From positions 124,001 to 188,000 of the forward strand of contig NZ_CDWI01000007.1 of assembly GCF_001049495.1 (NCBI RefSeq): a DNA stretch of 64,000 nt, given 5' to 3'. Source of the DNA: Microbacterium sp. 3J1 (GTDB taxonomy: Bacteria > Actinomycetota > Actinomycetes > Actinomycetales > Microbacteriaceae). A program made the translations under genes and the position numbers. The notes below the pieces were generated by a model, which did no database searches, was not told where the DNA came from, and worked only from the letters and a program-made list of their open reading frames with translations. Of this stretch, positions 44,254 through 52,225 are shown piece by piece. Every line of letters begins with the position of its first letter. Within the stretch, counting starts at the first letter, position 1.

Positions 44254-45156
44254 CTATCGCAGCACGAGGGCGGCCGCGCCGATCAACGGCCCCTCGTCGC
44301 CCAAACCCGACCGGACCACGCGCGTTCGCCGAGAGTACTCGTGGGCGGCGCTCGCGGTGAGGGCCCGCTGCACGAGGTCGATGTAGTCGGGCGAGACGCG
44401 CGAGAAGCCCCCGCCGATCGCGACGGTGTCGAGGTCGACCAGAGTCGCGGCATCCGCCAGCGCCTCGCCGACCGCCTTCGCCGAGCGTTCGATCGCGGCG
44501 CGTGCGACGGCCACTCCCGCCGCGGCATCCCGCGCCAGGTCCTCACCGGTGGCTCCTGTCCAGCCCTGCTGCTGCGCCCACGCGGCGCTCGCGGGTCCGG
44601 AGGCGATCTCCTCGAGTGTGAGCCCGCCCTCGCGGCGCACCTGGCCGAGGTGGCCCGCGTTTCCCGTGGCTCCAGGAATGTACGCGCCGTTCACGACGAA
44701 GCCGCCGCCGACTCCGGTCGACACGACGATCGAGAGTGACGCACCGGCATCCTGCGTGGCGCCGAGCCACGACTCGGCAAGTGCCAGGGCGCCGCCGTCG
44801 TGACCCAGCACGGTCGGCACCTCTCGTCCGAGAAGAGCGGATGCCGCGACGCGCACCGCTTCCGCGAGGCCGAAGCCCCGCGCCAGAGGCATGTTCACCG
44901 GCATGATGGCGCCCGCGATGCGGTCGATCGGGCCGGCACTTCCGGCGCCCGCGCCGACGAGCTCGGCGCCTTCCGGCAGGTGTGCGAGGGCGTGCGCGAT
45001 GATCGCCTGGACGGCGGCGGTCAGCGACTCGACGGTCGCCTCGCGCCCGGTCGCCTGACGGCTGCGGCTCCCCGCGACGAGCGCGCCGTCTTCACCGACG
45101 AGCGCGGCCTCCATCTTCGTGCCGCCGACGTCGACGGCGAGAGCGTAGCGGGTCAC
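44254..45156 (-). CDS. ROK-family sugar kinase
   Basis: 300 residues. Phosphate loop LAVDVGGTKMEAALV, catalytic Asp in VLGHDGGALALAE, VSTGVGGGFVVNG, and the GNAGHLG histidine. The usual zinc motif CxCGxxGCxE after that His is absent (RREGGLTLEEIASG instead), so it is a zinc-less ROK variant. The sugar is unknown, perhaps glucose or an N-acetyl sugar. GTG start overlaps the pyrE stop. Confidence 0.85.
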   Translation of the reverse strand: MTRYALAVDVGGTKMEAALVGEDGALVAGSRSRQATGREATVESLTAAVQAIIAHALAHLPEGAELVGAGAGSAGPIDRIAGAIMPVNMPLARGFGLAEAVRVAASALLGREVPTVLGHDGGALALAESWLGATQDAGASLSIVVSTGVGGGFVVNGAYIPGATGNAGHLGQVRREGGLTLEEIASGPASAAWAQQQGWTGATGEDLARDAAAGVAVARAAIERSAKAVGEALADAATLVDLDTVAIGGGFSRVSPDYIDLVQRALTASAAHEYSRRTRVVRSGLGDEGPLIGAAALVLR

Positions 45157-45713
45157 TGGGGGTCGAGTCCGAGGTCGTCGAGGTCGAACGCTGCGCGCCA
45201 TTCGAGTCCCTCGGCTTCGATCGCGGCCTGCGCCCCGGTCTTGCGGTCGACGATCACGGCGACGGCGACGATCTCGGCGCCCTCCTTGCGCAGGGCCTCG
45301 ACGGCCTTGAGCGCCGACTGGCCGGTCGTCGAGGTGTCTTCGAGCACGACGACGCGCTTGCCCTTGACGTCTGCACCCTCGATCTGACGACCGCGGCCGT
45401 GGTCCTTCGGCTCCTTGCGCACGACGAACGCGTCGAGCGGACGCTCGGTGGCGACCGAGGCATGCAGCACGGAATTGGCGATCGGGTCGGCGCCGAGGGT
45501 CAGGCCGCCGACGGCCACGACGTCGAGGTCGCCGATCAGGTCGAGCATGATGCGGCCGATCGCGGGGGCCGCGCGGTGGTCGAGGGTGAGCTTGCGCATG
45601 TCGACGTAGTACGTCGCCTTCTTGCCGCTCGAGAGGGTGAAGTCGCCGTGGAACACCGCCTCGTCCTTGATGAGGTCGAGGAGTGTCTGGCGGTCTGCGT
45701 CGAGTGCGGTCAC
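45153..45713 (-). CDS. pyrE: orotate phosphoribosyltransferase
   Basis: 186 residues from GTG 45713 (VTALDADRQTLLDLI). An alternative GTG at 45734 would overlap the TACACT -10 box that lies seven bases before 45713, so I prefer the shorter form. PRPP-binding motif VVVLEDTSTTGQSALKAV and FTLSSGKKATYYVDMRKL are intact. Makes orotidine monophosphate in pyrimidine synthesis. Divergent from xth with facing promoters. Confidence 0.92.
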   Translation of the reverse strand: MTALDADRQTLLDLIKDEAVFHGDFTLSSGKKATYYVDMRKLTLDHRAAPAIGRIMLDLIGDLDVVAVGGLTLGADPIANSVLHASVATERPLDAFVVRKEPKDHGRGRQIEGADVKGKRVVVLEDTSTTGQSALKAVEALRKEGAEIVAVAVIVDRKTGAQAAIEAEGLEWRAAFDLDDLGLDPQ

Positions 45714-45750
45714 GGCATCCAGTGTAGGAGGCACGGCCTAGGCTTGACGC

Positions 45751-46599
45751 ATGCGCTTGGCCACCTGGAACGTCAACTCCATCCGCACCCGTGTCGCCCG
45801 CACCGTCGAGTTCGCCGTCCGAGAGGACATCGACGTGCTCGCGATGCAGGAGATCAAGTGCAAGCCCGAGCAGTTCCCCTACGGGCCGTTCGAAGAAGCC
45901 GGGTACCACGTCGAGGTGCACGGCCTGAACCAGTGGAACGGCGTCGCGATCGCGAGCCGTCTGCCCGTCACCGACGTCCGCACCGCGTTCGACGGCATGC
46001 CGGGCTTCGCGAAGGGCCACGAGGGTCCGGATGCTCCGCTCGAGGCGCGCGCACTGGGCGTGCTCGTCGACGGCGTGCGGGTGTGGAGCCTCTATGTGCC
46101 GAACGGCCGCTCGCTCGACGATCCTCACTACGCGTACAAGCTGCACTGGCTCGAGGAGCTGAAGAAGGCGACCGCCGCCGAGCTCGCGACGAACCCTGAT
46201 CTGCCGCTCGCCCTGGTCGGCGACTTCAACATCATCCCTTTCCCTCATGACAACGGCGACCCGGGCATCGTCGAGGGCGTCTCGACCCACGTCTCCCCGC
46301 AGGAGCGCGCCGCGTTCTTCGCGCTCGAAGACGCGGGGGTCACCGACGTCGTGCGTCCGCTGCTGCCCGAGGGGTACACGTACTGGGACTACCAGCGCCT
46401 GAAGTTCCCCCGCAACGAGGGCATCCGCATCGACTTCATCCTCGGATCCCGCGCGCTCGCGGATGCCGTGCAGGGCGCCTCGATCCACCGCGAAGAGCGC
46501 AAGGGCGAGCAGCCCAGCGACCATGTCCCAGTGGTCGTGGAGCTCGACCTCGGGGGCACCGATGATGCGGATGACGACCTGCCGATGATCTTCTCCTGA
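45751..46599 (+). CDS. xth: exodeoxyribonuclease III (AP endonuclease)
   Basis: 282 residues. EEP nuclease motifs: TWNVNSIRTR, LAMQEIKCK (metal-binding Glu), LYVPNGRSL, LVGDFNIIP and PSDHVPVV. Acts at abasic sites and 3' blocks in DNA. ATG follows TAGGCT by six bases. The stop codon abuts a REP-like repeat. Confidence 0.95.
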   Translation: MRLATWNVNSIRTRVARTVEFAVREDIDVLAMQEIKCKPEQFPYGPFEEAGYHVEVHGLNQWNGVAIASRLPVTDVRTAFDGMPGFAKGHEGPDAPLEARALGVLVDGVRVWSLYVPNGRSLDDPHYAYKLHWLEELKKATAAELATNPDLPLALVGDFNIIPFPHDNGDPGIVEGVSTHVSPQERAAFFALEDAGVTDVVRPLLPEGYTYWDYQRLKFPRNEGIRIDFILGSRALADAVQGASIHREERKGEQPSDHVPVVVELDLGGTDDADDDLPMIFS

Positions 46600-46622
46600 C
46601 CCTTCGACAGGTTCAGGGACCC
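46599..46622. repeat. REP-like palindromic repeat, copy 3 (intergenic)
   Basis: CCTTCGACAGGTTCAGGG flanked by ACC/ACC; sits between the xth stop and the next start. Same family as 21462 and 21906. Confidence 0.75.
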
Positions 46623-46627
46623 ATTCG

Positions 46628-47431
46628 ATGCGCCTGATCGCGACCGACCTCGACGGCACGCTGCTGACATCGGCGTCCGAGGTGTCGCGTCGCACCCGCA
46701 CGGCGCTCGATGCGGCGAGAGCCCGCGGCATCCATGTCGTCCCGGTCACCGCCAGGCAGCCGATCGGTCTGCGCGCGATCGCCGGCGGGGCGGGCTTCGA
46801 CGGCTGGGCACTGTGCAGCAACGGCGCCTACGCCACGCATCTCACCGACGGGCGGATGCTGTTCGCCGAGGAGCTCCCGTCGGAGACGATCCGCACCCTG
46901 GCCGAGGCGCTGCGCGCCAGCATCCCCGGGCTGCTGTTCGCGAGCGTGCGCGAGGGCGGCGAGACCTTCGTGGCGCAGCACGGCTACGCCGAGATCGCCG
47001 ACCTCTCAGACCACAAGCGCGACCCGAAGACGATGGGCGGCGTGCCGCTCGACCAGGTCCTGGCCGCTCCGAGCCTGAAGTTCGTGATCCGGCATCCGGA
47101 GCTCGCGCCGACGGCGCTCTTCGACACTCTGCGCGACCTCGGGCTCACCGGCTTCGAGGCGACACTGTCGGGCGCTCCGTTCGTCGAGGTCATGGCCGAA
47201 GGGGTGACCAAGGCGACGGGTCTCGCGAGGCTGTGCGCTCATCTCGACATCGATCGCGCCGATGTGGTCGCCTTCGGCGACGCGCTCAACGACGTCGAGA
47301 TGCTGCGCTGGGCCGGGCACGGCGTCGCGATGGCGGATGCGATTGCCGTCGTACAGGACGCCGCGGATGAGACCACGACCTCGAACGATGACGACGGCGT
47401 CGCGCGGGTGATCGAGCGGATGCTCGGCTGA
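46628..47431 (+). CDS. Cof-type HAD-IIB phosphatase
   Basis: 267 residues: motif I IATDLDGTLLTS, motif II PVTARQP, GVTKATGLARLC and motif IV VVAFGDALNDVEML, with a C2B cap in between. Likely a sugar-phosphate or flavin-precursor phosphatase. Separated from xth only by the REP-like repeat. Confidence 0.9.
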   Translation: MRLIATDLDGTLLTSASEVSRRTRTALDAARARGIHVVPVTARQPIGLRAIAGGAGFDGWALCSNGAYATHLTDGRMLFAEELPSETIRTLAEALRASIPGLLFASVREGGETFVAQHGYAEIADLSDHKRDPKTMGGVPLDQVLAAPSLKFVIRHPELAPTALFDTLRDLGLTGFEATLSGAPFVEVMAEGVTKATGLARLCAHLDIDRADVVAFGDALNDVEMLRWAGHGVAMADAIAVVQDAADETTTSNDDDGVARVIERMLG

Positions 47432-47522
47432 GTGCCCATTCCGCGAGCGGCGATTACTTACAGACGACTATCGGGCTGCCGCTGCTGATGCGAGGGCGTT
47501 CGGAGCACCATGACTTTCGCGG

Positions 47523-47800
47523 GTGAACCTCCTTCCGCGCAAGCGATCCGACCGCGCCGCACGTTCCTCATCTGCTCGTAACGACAACCGAAGCCGTCGT
47601 GCGCTCATCGTGATGGGGGCGACTTGTACAGCGGCGGTGGTGTTGGGTGGGGGGGGGTTCGCTCTCCGCCTCGGCGGTGCCGTTGGGGGCGAGTGTGGGG
47701 GGGTAAGTCGGTGACGGGGTCGTCGTGGCGTGCGGTGGCGCAGGCGGCGCACGCTGACGTGCTTGTCATTCTGCCAAGCACGTCGAGGGCGGTCCCGACC
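47523..47800 (+). pseudogene. N-terminal fragment of an RHS/secreted protein, frameshifted at poly-G
   Basis: GTG 47523 encodes a basic N-terminus (MNLLPRKRSDRAARSSSARN) and a hydrophobic signal segment (ALIVMGATCTAAVVLGGGG). A run of nine G (47649-47657) breaks the frame; moving by one gives the expected signal-peptidase region SLSASAVPLGASVGG. A run of seven G (47697-47703) breaks it again; moving once more gives KSVTGSSWRAVAQAAHAD. Then similarity stops. It looks like the 5' end of a wall-associated RHS gene whose body is missing; it points toward the orphan tips on the opposite strand. Confidence 0.55.
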
Positions 47801-47828
47801 ACCTCCCGCTCAGCCTTTGATGGCTCGC

Positions 47829-48311
47829 TCAGCTCGACTTCCGCAACCAGAAGATCTGATCGTTGGAGGCGCTGTCCGGGTCGTTGACGGACGTCAGGAA
47901 CACCTTGATTTCCAGGGTGTCGCCCGAGGACCACACGTACGACGACCAGCCGGTCTGATCGCACGGGCCCTGCTGGATCGAGAAGACCAGCGCGTGCGAC
48001 AACTCCGGGCTGACGCTGTGCCACGTCCCGGAGAAGTCGCTTCTGCGTTCCCAGTCGAGGTCGTCAACGGTCGAAGCCCCAGGGGACGTACAGACGAGAT
48101 TTTCGGGCCACGCAGCTGCGTTGAACGTTCCATCATCGTTCAGGGTCAATCGGGCTGCGCCGCCGTCGTGCATCGCTCGCCACTCCCCCGGCAGCTCGCC
48201 CGGGTCGAGACCATAGGCGATATCGGTCGGAGAGCATCCTGCGATCATGAACGAGAGTGCTACCAATGCGGGCAAGAATCCACTTCGACTTCGGCTTCTG
48301 CTTGTCGTCAC
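47829..48311 (-). CDS. lipoprotein, candidate immunity protein
   Basis: 160 residues from GTG 48311, with GGAG eight bases upstream. The N-terminus is a lipoprotein signal with lipobox MIAGC. The mature part is small, beta-rich and Trp-rich (LPGEWRAMHDGGAARLTLNDDGTF; SGTWHSV). Similar layout to the protein at 51756 (GMPVCGSDEVIWYL versus SNDQIFWLRKSS). No family recognised; immunity role is inferred from position behind an RHS toxin tip. Confidence 0.6.
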   Translation of the reverse strand: MTTSRSRSRSGFLPALVALSFMIAGCSPTDIAYGLDPGELPGEWRAMHDGGAARLTLNDDGTFNAAAWPENLVCTSPGASTVDDLDWERRSDFSGTWHSVSPELSHALVFSIQQGPCDQTGWSSYVWSSGDTLEIKVFLTSVNDPDSASNDQIFWLRKSS

Positions 48312-48430
48312 CAGGTAATCTCCTCTTCCCATGTGAAGGTGGGCAGCCGCACTCTGGCCAGGTGTACGCCCGCACAACCTTCCGCCACAGCCATCGCGCT
48401 CGCGCACCTCGCCATCCTCTGGGGCGCACA

Positions 48431-48880
48431 TCAGTCGGCTGAAGGCACACCTGGCCTCGAACAGATTCGATCTCTTAAGCCTAGGGAAAAGTAGAACGAC
48501 ATTGCACCTACGGACGCGAGCGCCAAAAGCACGAGCACCGTCTGAACCCACTGCCAGGTGAACATATAGATCGGCACAACACCGAGTACCAGCGAGGCAC
48601 CGTTCGCGGCTATTACGTGCCATCCGCGGATCACTCGGTTCACCAGTTGAGAGTTCGGACGCTCGAGCGCCCAGCTCATCAAGGCAGCCGGCATCCCACC
48701 ACAAATGAAAATAACGACTGTGCCTGCAAACGCGATGACTTGCTCCATAATTGGGACTATCGATGAAGATTGAGCGTTGATCCAGAGCAATCGCGCGAGC
48801 GCGACTGCGATTGAGGTAGCAACAACTGCCGAGGTGAGCAAGGTGATCGTGAGAGCCTCAGGTCGACGTCGCGTGATCAT
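48431..48880 (-). CDS. four-helix membrane protein, candidate immunity protein
   Basis: 149 residues with four hydrophobic helices (TITLLTSAVVATSIAVALARL, VIAFAGTVVIFICGGMPAAL, VIAANGASLVLGVVPIYMF, VLLALASVGAMSFYF). Its ATG overlaps the stop of the RHS tip gene (ATGA), the classic toxin-immunity arrangement. The membrane location suggests its toxin attacks at or crosses the membrane. Confidence 0.6.
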   Translation of the reverse strand: MITRRRPEALTITLLTSAVVATSIAVALARLLWINAQSSSIVPIMEQVIAFAGTVVIFICGGMPAALMSWALERPNSQLVNRVIRGWHVIAANGASLVLGVVPIYMFTWQWVQTVLVLLALASVGAMSFYFSLGLRDRICSRPGVPSAD

Positions 48881-50001
48881 CTTTGAGTCTCCAATATGTC
48901 AGTAAGGTTTGCAGCCCGTTCGTCCCACGTTGGTCGCGCAGCCTGGAATACCTTCATTCCGGTGAAGGTGAAGAGGTCAGCACCATGCCCGTTGGCAATT
49001 TGACTCAGGTAGACATTACCCTTCTTGTCTTCCCAGGTCGAGAACTCGATGGTAGATCCTGGCGCGTCGAAGTAGCCGTATTCGAGAACAGTGAAATTGA
49101 CCGACGTGCTCGTCGTAGTCACGCCTACAACGCCGTTCGGATTAAGAAGCGGCGTCCCGGTTTTCAGATTGCATTCGGCACCATTCGAGAACGTGGGGCA
49201 GCCTTCCACACCGAAGGGGAAGATCTTGGCTGGATTCTGAGTGAACGCTCGCATGGCCTGCTCAGCCGTGAACTTCCCAACGCTGGAAATGGGATGATCA
49301 TATCGGTAGCTGTAGCACCAGATTCCTGCTGGCCCAGTGCTATTGCAAGAACGCGCCTTTCCGGCGCCACCACACTTGACTTCCGGAGTAGCAGCCTTCA
49401 CGCGGCATGACCAGTCTCCTACCTTGCAGTTTTGCTTGTTGCTCGACCCAGCGGACGGCTTTATCGACTTCGCGCCAGACGATGCCTTCGAACCGCCACC
49501 GTCGTTGGGCCGGTCGATGACAAACTTGAGCCCGCTCGGGTCCATGTAGGTCGCCGGGTTGTTGCCCGAGGACGTGTAGCCCGTGTTCTGCGGCGGGAGG
49601 TTCGTGTCGATCACCGGATCCACGGACAAGAACTTCCCCAGCACCGGGTCATACGTGCGGGCACCGACCGTGGTCAGACCGGCCGACGCGGTCACCGGCT
49701 TGTTCATATACCCCGTGCCACTCGACCACACCCCGTTCGACCCACCGATCGGAGCACCATACGGATCACGGAACACACGCGTGGTCGTACCTGTCGCATT
49801 CGCGAGCGTTTGCACGTCCACCGTTCCCTCCAGATTCGAGAACACCCACGTCAACGTCGTCCCCGTGGTCCCGGTCTTCGCCGATTTCTCCGCGAACAAC
49901 GACGCACCCTCCACCTGTTGAATCGGATGCAGCTGTCCAAGCATTTCGTCCAGGAGAGACTCTGAGTTCTGTGCTACTGAAACGAGTTCAGCATTCCACA
50001 C
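48877..50001 (-). CDS. orphan RHS C-terminus with unknown toxin-tip domain
   Basis: 374 residues from a weak GTG start, with no signal peptide. Residues about 30-160 are RHS core end: LTWVFSNLEGTVDVQTLANA, DPYGAPIGGSNGVW, VGARTYDPVLGKFLSVDPVI and NPATYMDPSGL. The tip follows a Lys/Ser linker: two Cys-rich stretches, then TAEQAMRAFTQNPAKIFPFG, CPTFSNGAECNL and FDAPGSTIEFSTWED. I do not recognise the tip family. Relative to the other core copy (51.4-51.7 kb) it lacks 29 residues after EGASLF. Probably silent unless recombined onto a full RHS gene. Confidence 0.7.
   Translation of the reverse strand: MWNAELVSVAQNSESLLDEMLGQLHPIQQVEGASLFAEKSAKTGTTGTTLTWVFSNLEGTVDVQTLANATGTTTRVFRDPYGAPIGGSNGVWSSGTGYMNKPVTASAGLTTVGARTYDPVLGKFLSVDPVIDTNLPPQNTGYTSSGNNPATYMDPSGLKFVIDRPNDGGGSKASSGAKSIKPSAGSSNKQNCKVGDWSCRVKAATPEVKCGGAGKARSCNSTGPAGIWCYSYRYDHPISSVGKFTAEQAMRAFTQNPAKIFPFGVEGCPTFSNGAECNLKTGTPLLNPNGVVGVTTTSTSVNFTVLEYGYFDAPGSTIEFSTWEDKKGNVYLSQIANGHGADLFTFTGMKVFQAARPTWDERAANLTDILETQR
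49609..49916. repeat. RHS core repeat, copy A
   Basis: High nucleotide identity to 51327-51719, encoding the conserved RHS core end. Copy A keeps its reading frame. The pair could recombine and swap or delete toxin tips. Confidence 0.8.
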
Positions 50002-50186
50002 GCGTTGGATGACGTCTCACTCTTTGCCCACTGCCACGACGAGGTCGGCCTCGATGCCCTCGTCTCCGAGTTCGAATTCCGCTATGTGGCTACCCGCCGA
50101 CTTTCCCCGTTTCGTCGATTGTTCGCGTGGCCACAAGTGCTCCCAGGAGATGCAGTTACCTCGAGGGTGGCAGGCAGCCAGGCAGG

Positions 50187-50705
50187 TCAATCGCCGGACT
50201 TGTCGCAGGGGCGATCACTGACGTCGCCGGAGTGATCGACGAACTTCCGATCCCTGAGTGCCTTGGGGTCGATGTTCCTGAACGCCATCTCGGCTCGCAC
50301 ATCAGGTCCCGACAAAACAAGGAACACGGTGATCGTGCCCGTCAAGGACGAGAGGGGAATGTCGTTGGCATGCACAACAGGAAGCCCCGCGAAAGTGGTC
50401 TCCAGATCGACCGGCATGCGTGGCGCGAACTCCACCGTGTCCTCGACATCGGCCTCCGCGGTGAGAACCGGCCACTCTCTTTCTTGCCCTTCGTCCTCCC
50501 GTATACGCGCAGACACGTATGACACTTGCATGCTCTCGTCGAGGCACTGCACCCAAGACAAGCGATCGTTGACAGAAGTCACGCTGATCGGCTGAAGCGC
50601 AAGCGGACGAGACGGCAGGATCGGAATACAGCCGACGAGCACCGCGGATGCCAGTGTTGCCGCTGCAGCGGCAACACTGGCCCTGCGTAGCGCTGCACTC
50701 AGCAT
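50187..50705 (-). CDS. lipoprotein, candidate immunity protein for zincin-like tip
   Basis: 172 residues with a lipoprotein signal (AAAAATLASAVLVGC; lipobox VLVGC). The mature part is beta-rich with few cysteines. Its ATG overlaps the 3' end of the toxin-tip frame by 7 bp. No known family. Role as cognate immunity is inferred from order. Confidence 0.6.
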   Translation of the reverse strand: MLSAALRRASVAAAAATLASAVLVGCIPILPSRPLALQPISVTSVNDRLSWVQCLDESMQVSYVSARIREDEGQEREWPVLTAEADVEDTVEFAPRMPVDLETTFAGLPVVHANDIPLSSLTGTITVFLVLSGPDVRAEMAFRNIDPKALRDRKFVDHSGDVSDRPCDKSGD

Positions 50706-51307
50706 GATGAGTACCTCCCTTCTTGCATACCCGCGTCGAACTCAAACCAGTTCGCGCAACCATAGCTTCCTGTGAGCACAGTCGATTTAAGTGCCTCCAC
50801 CCCGTAGAGAATCGGATACAGCAGGTTCCCATGCCCGGCCCACTGCGCGGCGTGGCGCGTCTCGTGAGAAAGCAGTGCCTCAGAATTTGCCGTTCCGTCA
50901 AGCACCTCATCCTTGGAGATCTCGTTCGTCAAGAAGACGTCGCCCACAGTGGTGCCGCCCTGCTGTGCGAGCGGACTGCCTTCGCAGACGAAGAGCCCAT
51001 GCCCGGGGCTGTAACCGCACTTTCCGCCTGCAATCAAGACCGAGGTGGCGGCGACGGCCGTGGCCGGAAGGTTCGCCAGACTGCGCAAGAAGCGATTGCT
51101 CACCATGGAATCGACTTTCGGGACAAAGCCCTTGATCTGCGCAACAGGATTGACCCACGCATCCTTCTTCTCGCACCTTGTTGAATTGAAAGCGCGACAA
51201 GGGTCGACCGCGCCAGACGACACCCCATCGTTCGCTCCGGGGCGGGATGCCCCTCGACATCCGACCGAGCCCCACTTGCATGACTGCTTCCCGGAGGTTG
51301 TTGTCAC
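50699..51307 (-). CDS. RHS toxin tip with HExxH zincin-like motif
   Basis: 202 residues from GTG 51307. A short hydrophobic segment (FLRSLANLPATAVAATSVLI) precedes SEALLSHETRHAAQWAGHGN: HETRH at 148-152 is a textbook HExxH metal site, followed by a helix. It may be a metallopeptidase toxin. The RHS core end just upstream is in another frame; a one-base change near 51322-51336 would fuse SVDPVIQG to NSPAVTTTSGK. So the tip is now orphaned from its core. Confidence 0.6.
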   Translation of the reverse strand: MTTTSGKQSCKWGSVGCRGASRPGANDGVSSGAVDPCRAFNSTRCEKKDAWVNPVAQIKGFVPKVDSMVSNRFLRSLANLPATAVAATSVLIAGGKCGYSPGHGLFVCEGSPLAQQGGTTVGDVFLTNEISKDEVLDGTANSEALLSHETRHAAQWAGHGNLLYPILYGVEALKSTVLTGSYGCANWFEFDAGMQEGRYSSC

Positions 51308-51745
51308 CGCCGGGGAATTGCCCTTGGATCACCGGATCCACGGAGAGGAACTTGCCGAGCACCGGGTCATACGTGCGGGCACCGACCGTGGTCAGACCGG
51401 TCGACGCGGTCACCGGCTTGTTCATATATCCCGTGCCACTCGACCAGACACCGTTCGACCGCCGATCGGTGCGCCGTAGGGATCGCGGGAGGTGCGGGTG
51501 GTCGTTCCGGCGGTGTTAGCGACGGTCTGCACGTCTACCGTCCCTCCAGATTCGAGAACACCCACGTCAACCTCGTCCCCGTGGTCCCGGTCTTCGCCGA
51601 CTTCTCCGCAATCGGCCTACCCTCCGCACCACTGTACGTCCGCACACCCGCCACCACCGAAGAACCCGGCGCCTGCGACAACACCGTATCCCCCACGAAC
51701 AACGACGCACCCTCCACCGTGCTCTTCCGCAACAGGATGCCCCAT
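51308..51745 (-). pseudogene. frameshifted RHS core fragment
   Basis: Reads STVEGASLFVGDTVLSQAPG onward through the RHS core but with at least three one-base lesions: one after FSNLEG (a T missing compared with copy A), one after APIGG, and one at the join to the zincin tip. The left part starts abruptly behind the immunity gene at 51756. Confidence 0.75.
51327..51719. repeat. RHS core repeat, copy B
   Basis: Partner of 49609-49916. It carries an additional 87 bp (residues VGDTVLSQAPG to EGRPI) lost from copy A, and single-base deletions relative to it. Confidence 0.8.
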
Positions 51746-51755
51746 CCACGATTCG

Positions 51756-52223
51756 CTAGGACCGACCAGCTTGAGCGAGGTACCAGATAACCTCGTCGCT
51801 GCCACATACAGGCATGCCGAATCTGTACCAGACCACATCACCCATCGTTGGATTATAGGGACCGATGATGACCGCACCCTCTTGACTGCTTATAGTGATA
51901 TTCAGATTTCGGTCTGCAGTCCATTCGGCCCGACCTGAGAAGGTCCTCATGCCAGTCAACGAAGTGCAGCCGTCGGCTGCGTCGATCTCTCCGATAGGGA
52001 ATTCCGTCAGCTCTGCCACGCCGTCGCTCTTGAGTATCATCTCTCCTTTACCTGAACCCTGCCCCGAAGCTTCGGGGGTGAGCACAAGGGGAAGCCCGGC
52101 CTCAGCCTCGATGCGTGCCGCCCCCTCCTTCCTGGCGGGAAAGGAAACAACTAATACGCTGATGACGACAGTGACGGCCACGAGCAAGACAGCAACCAGC
52201 AGCCAACGAATCCTCTTCACCAT
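51756..52223 (-). CDS. membrane-anchored candidate immunity protein
   Basis: 155 residues: one N-terminal helix (WLLVAVLLVAVTVVISVLVV) and an extracytoplasmic domain with two cysteines (ADGCTSLTG; MPVCGSDEVIWYL). It starts 2 bp after the stop of the toxin-44-like frame, the usual toxin-immunity spacing. Its ending resembles the lipoprotein at 47829. Confidence 0.6.
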   Translation of the reverse strand: MVKRIRWLLVAVLLVAVTVVISVLVVSFPARKEGAARIEAEAGLPLVLTPEASGQGSGKGEMILKSDGVAELTEFPIGEIDAADGCTSLTGMRTFSGRAEWTADRNLNITISSQEGAVIIGPYNPTMGDVVWYRFGMPVCGSDEVIWYLAQAGRS

Positions 52224-52225
52224 CG

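Noticed and set aside
44254..46821. 855-codon minus-strand frame upstream of the ROK kinase
   Set aside because: Beyond GTG 45156 the frame is out of phase with pyrE and antisense to xth; it also reads the REP-like repeat as PEPVEG, showing it is a chance extension.
47624..47887. Independent 87-codon plus-strand gene
   Set aside because: Its first part is the poly-G region in the wrong frame; only KSVTGSSWRAVAQAAHAD looks real, as a continuation of the frameshifted RHS start, and the rest is antisense to the lipoprotein gene.
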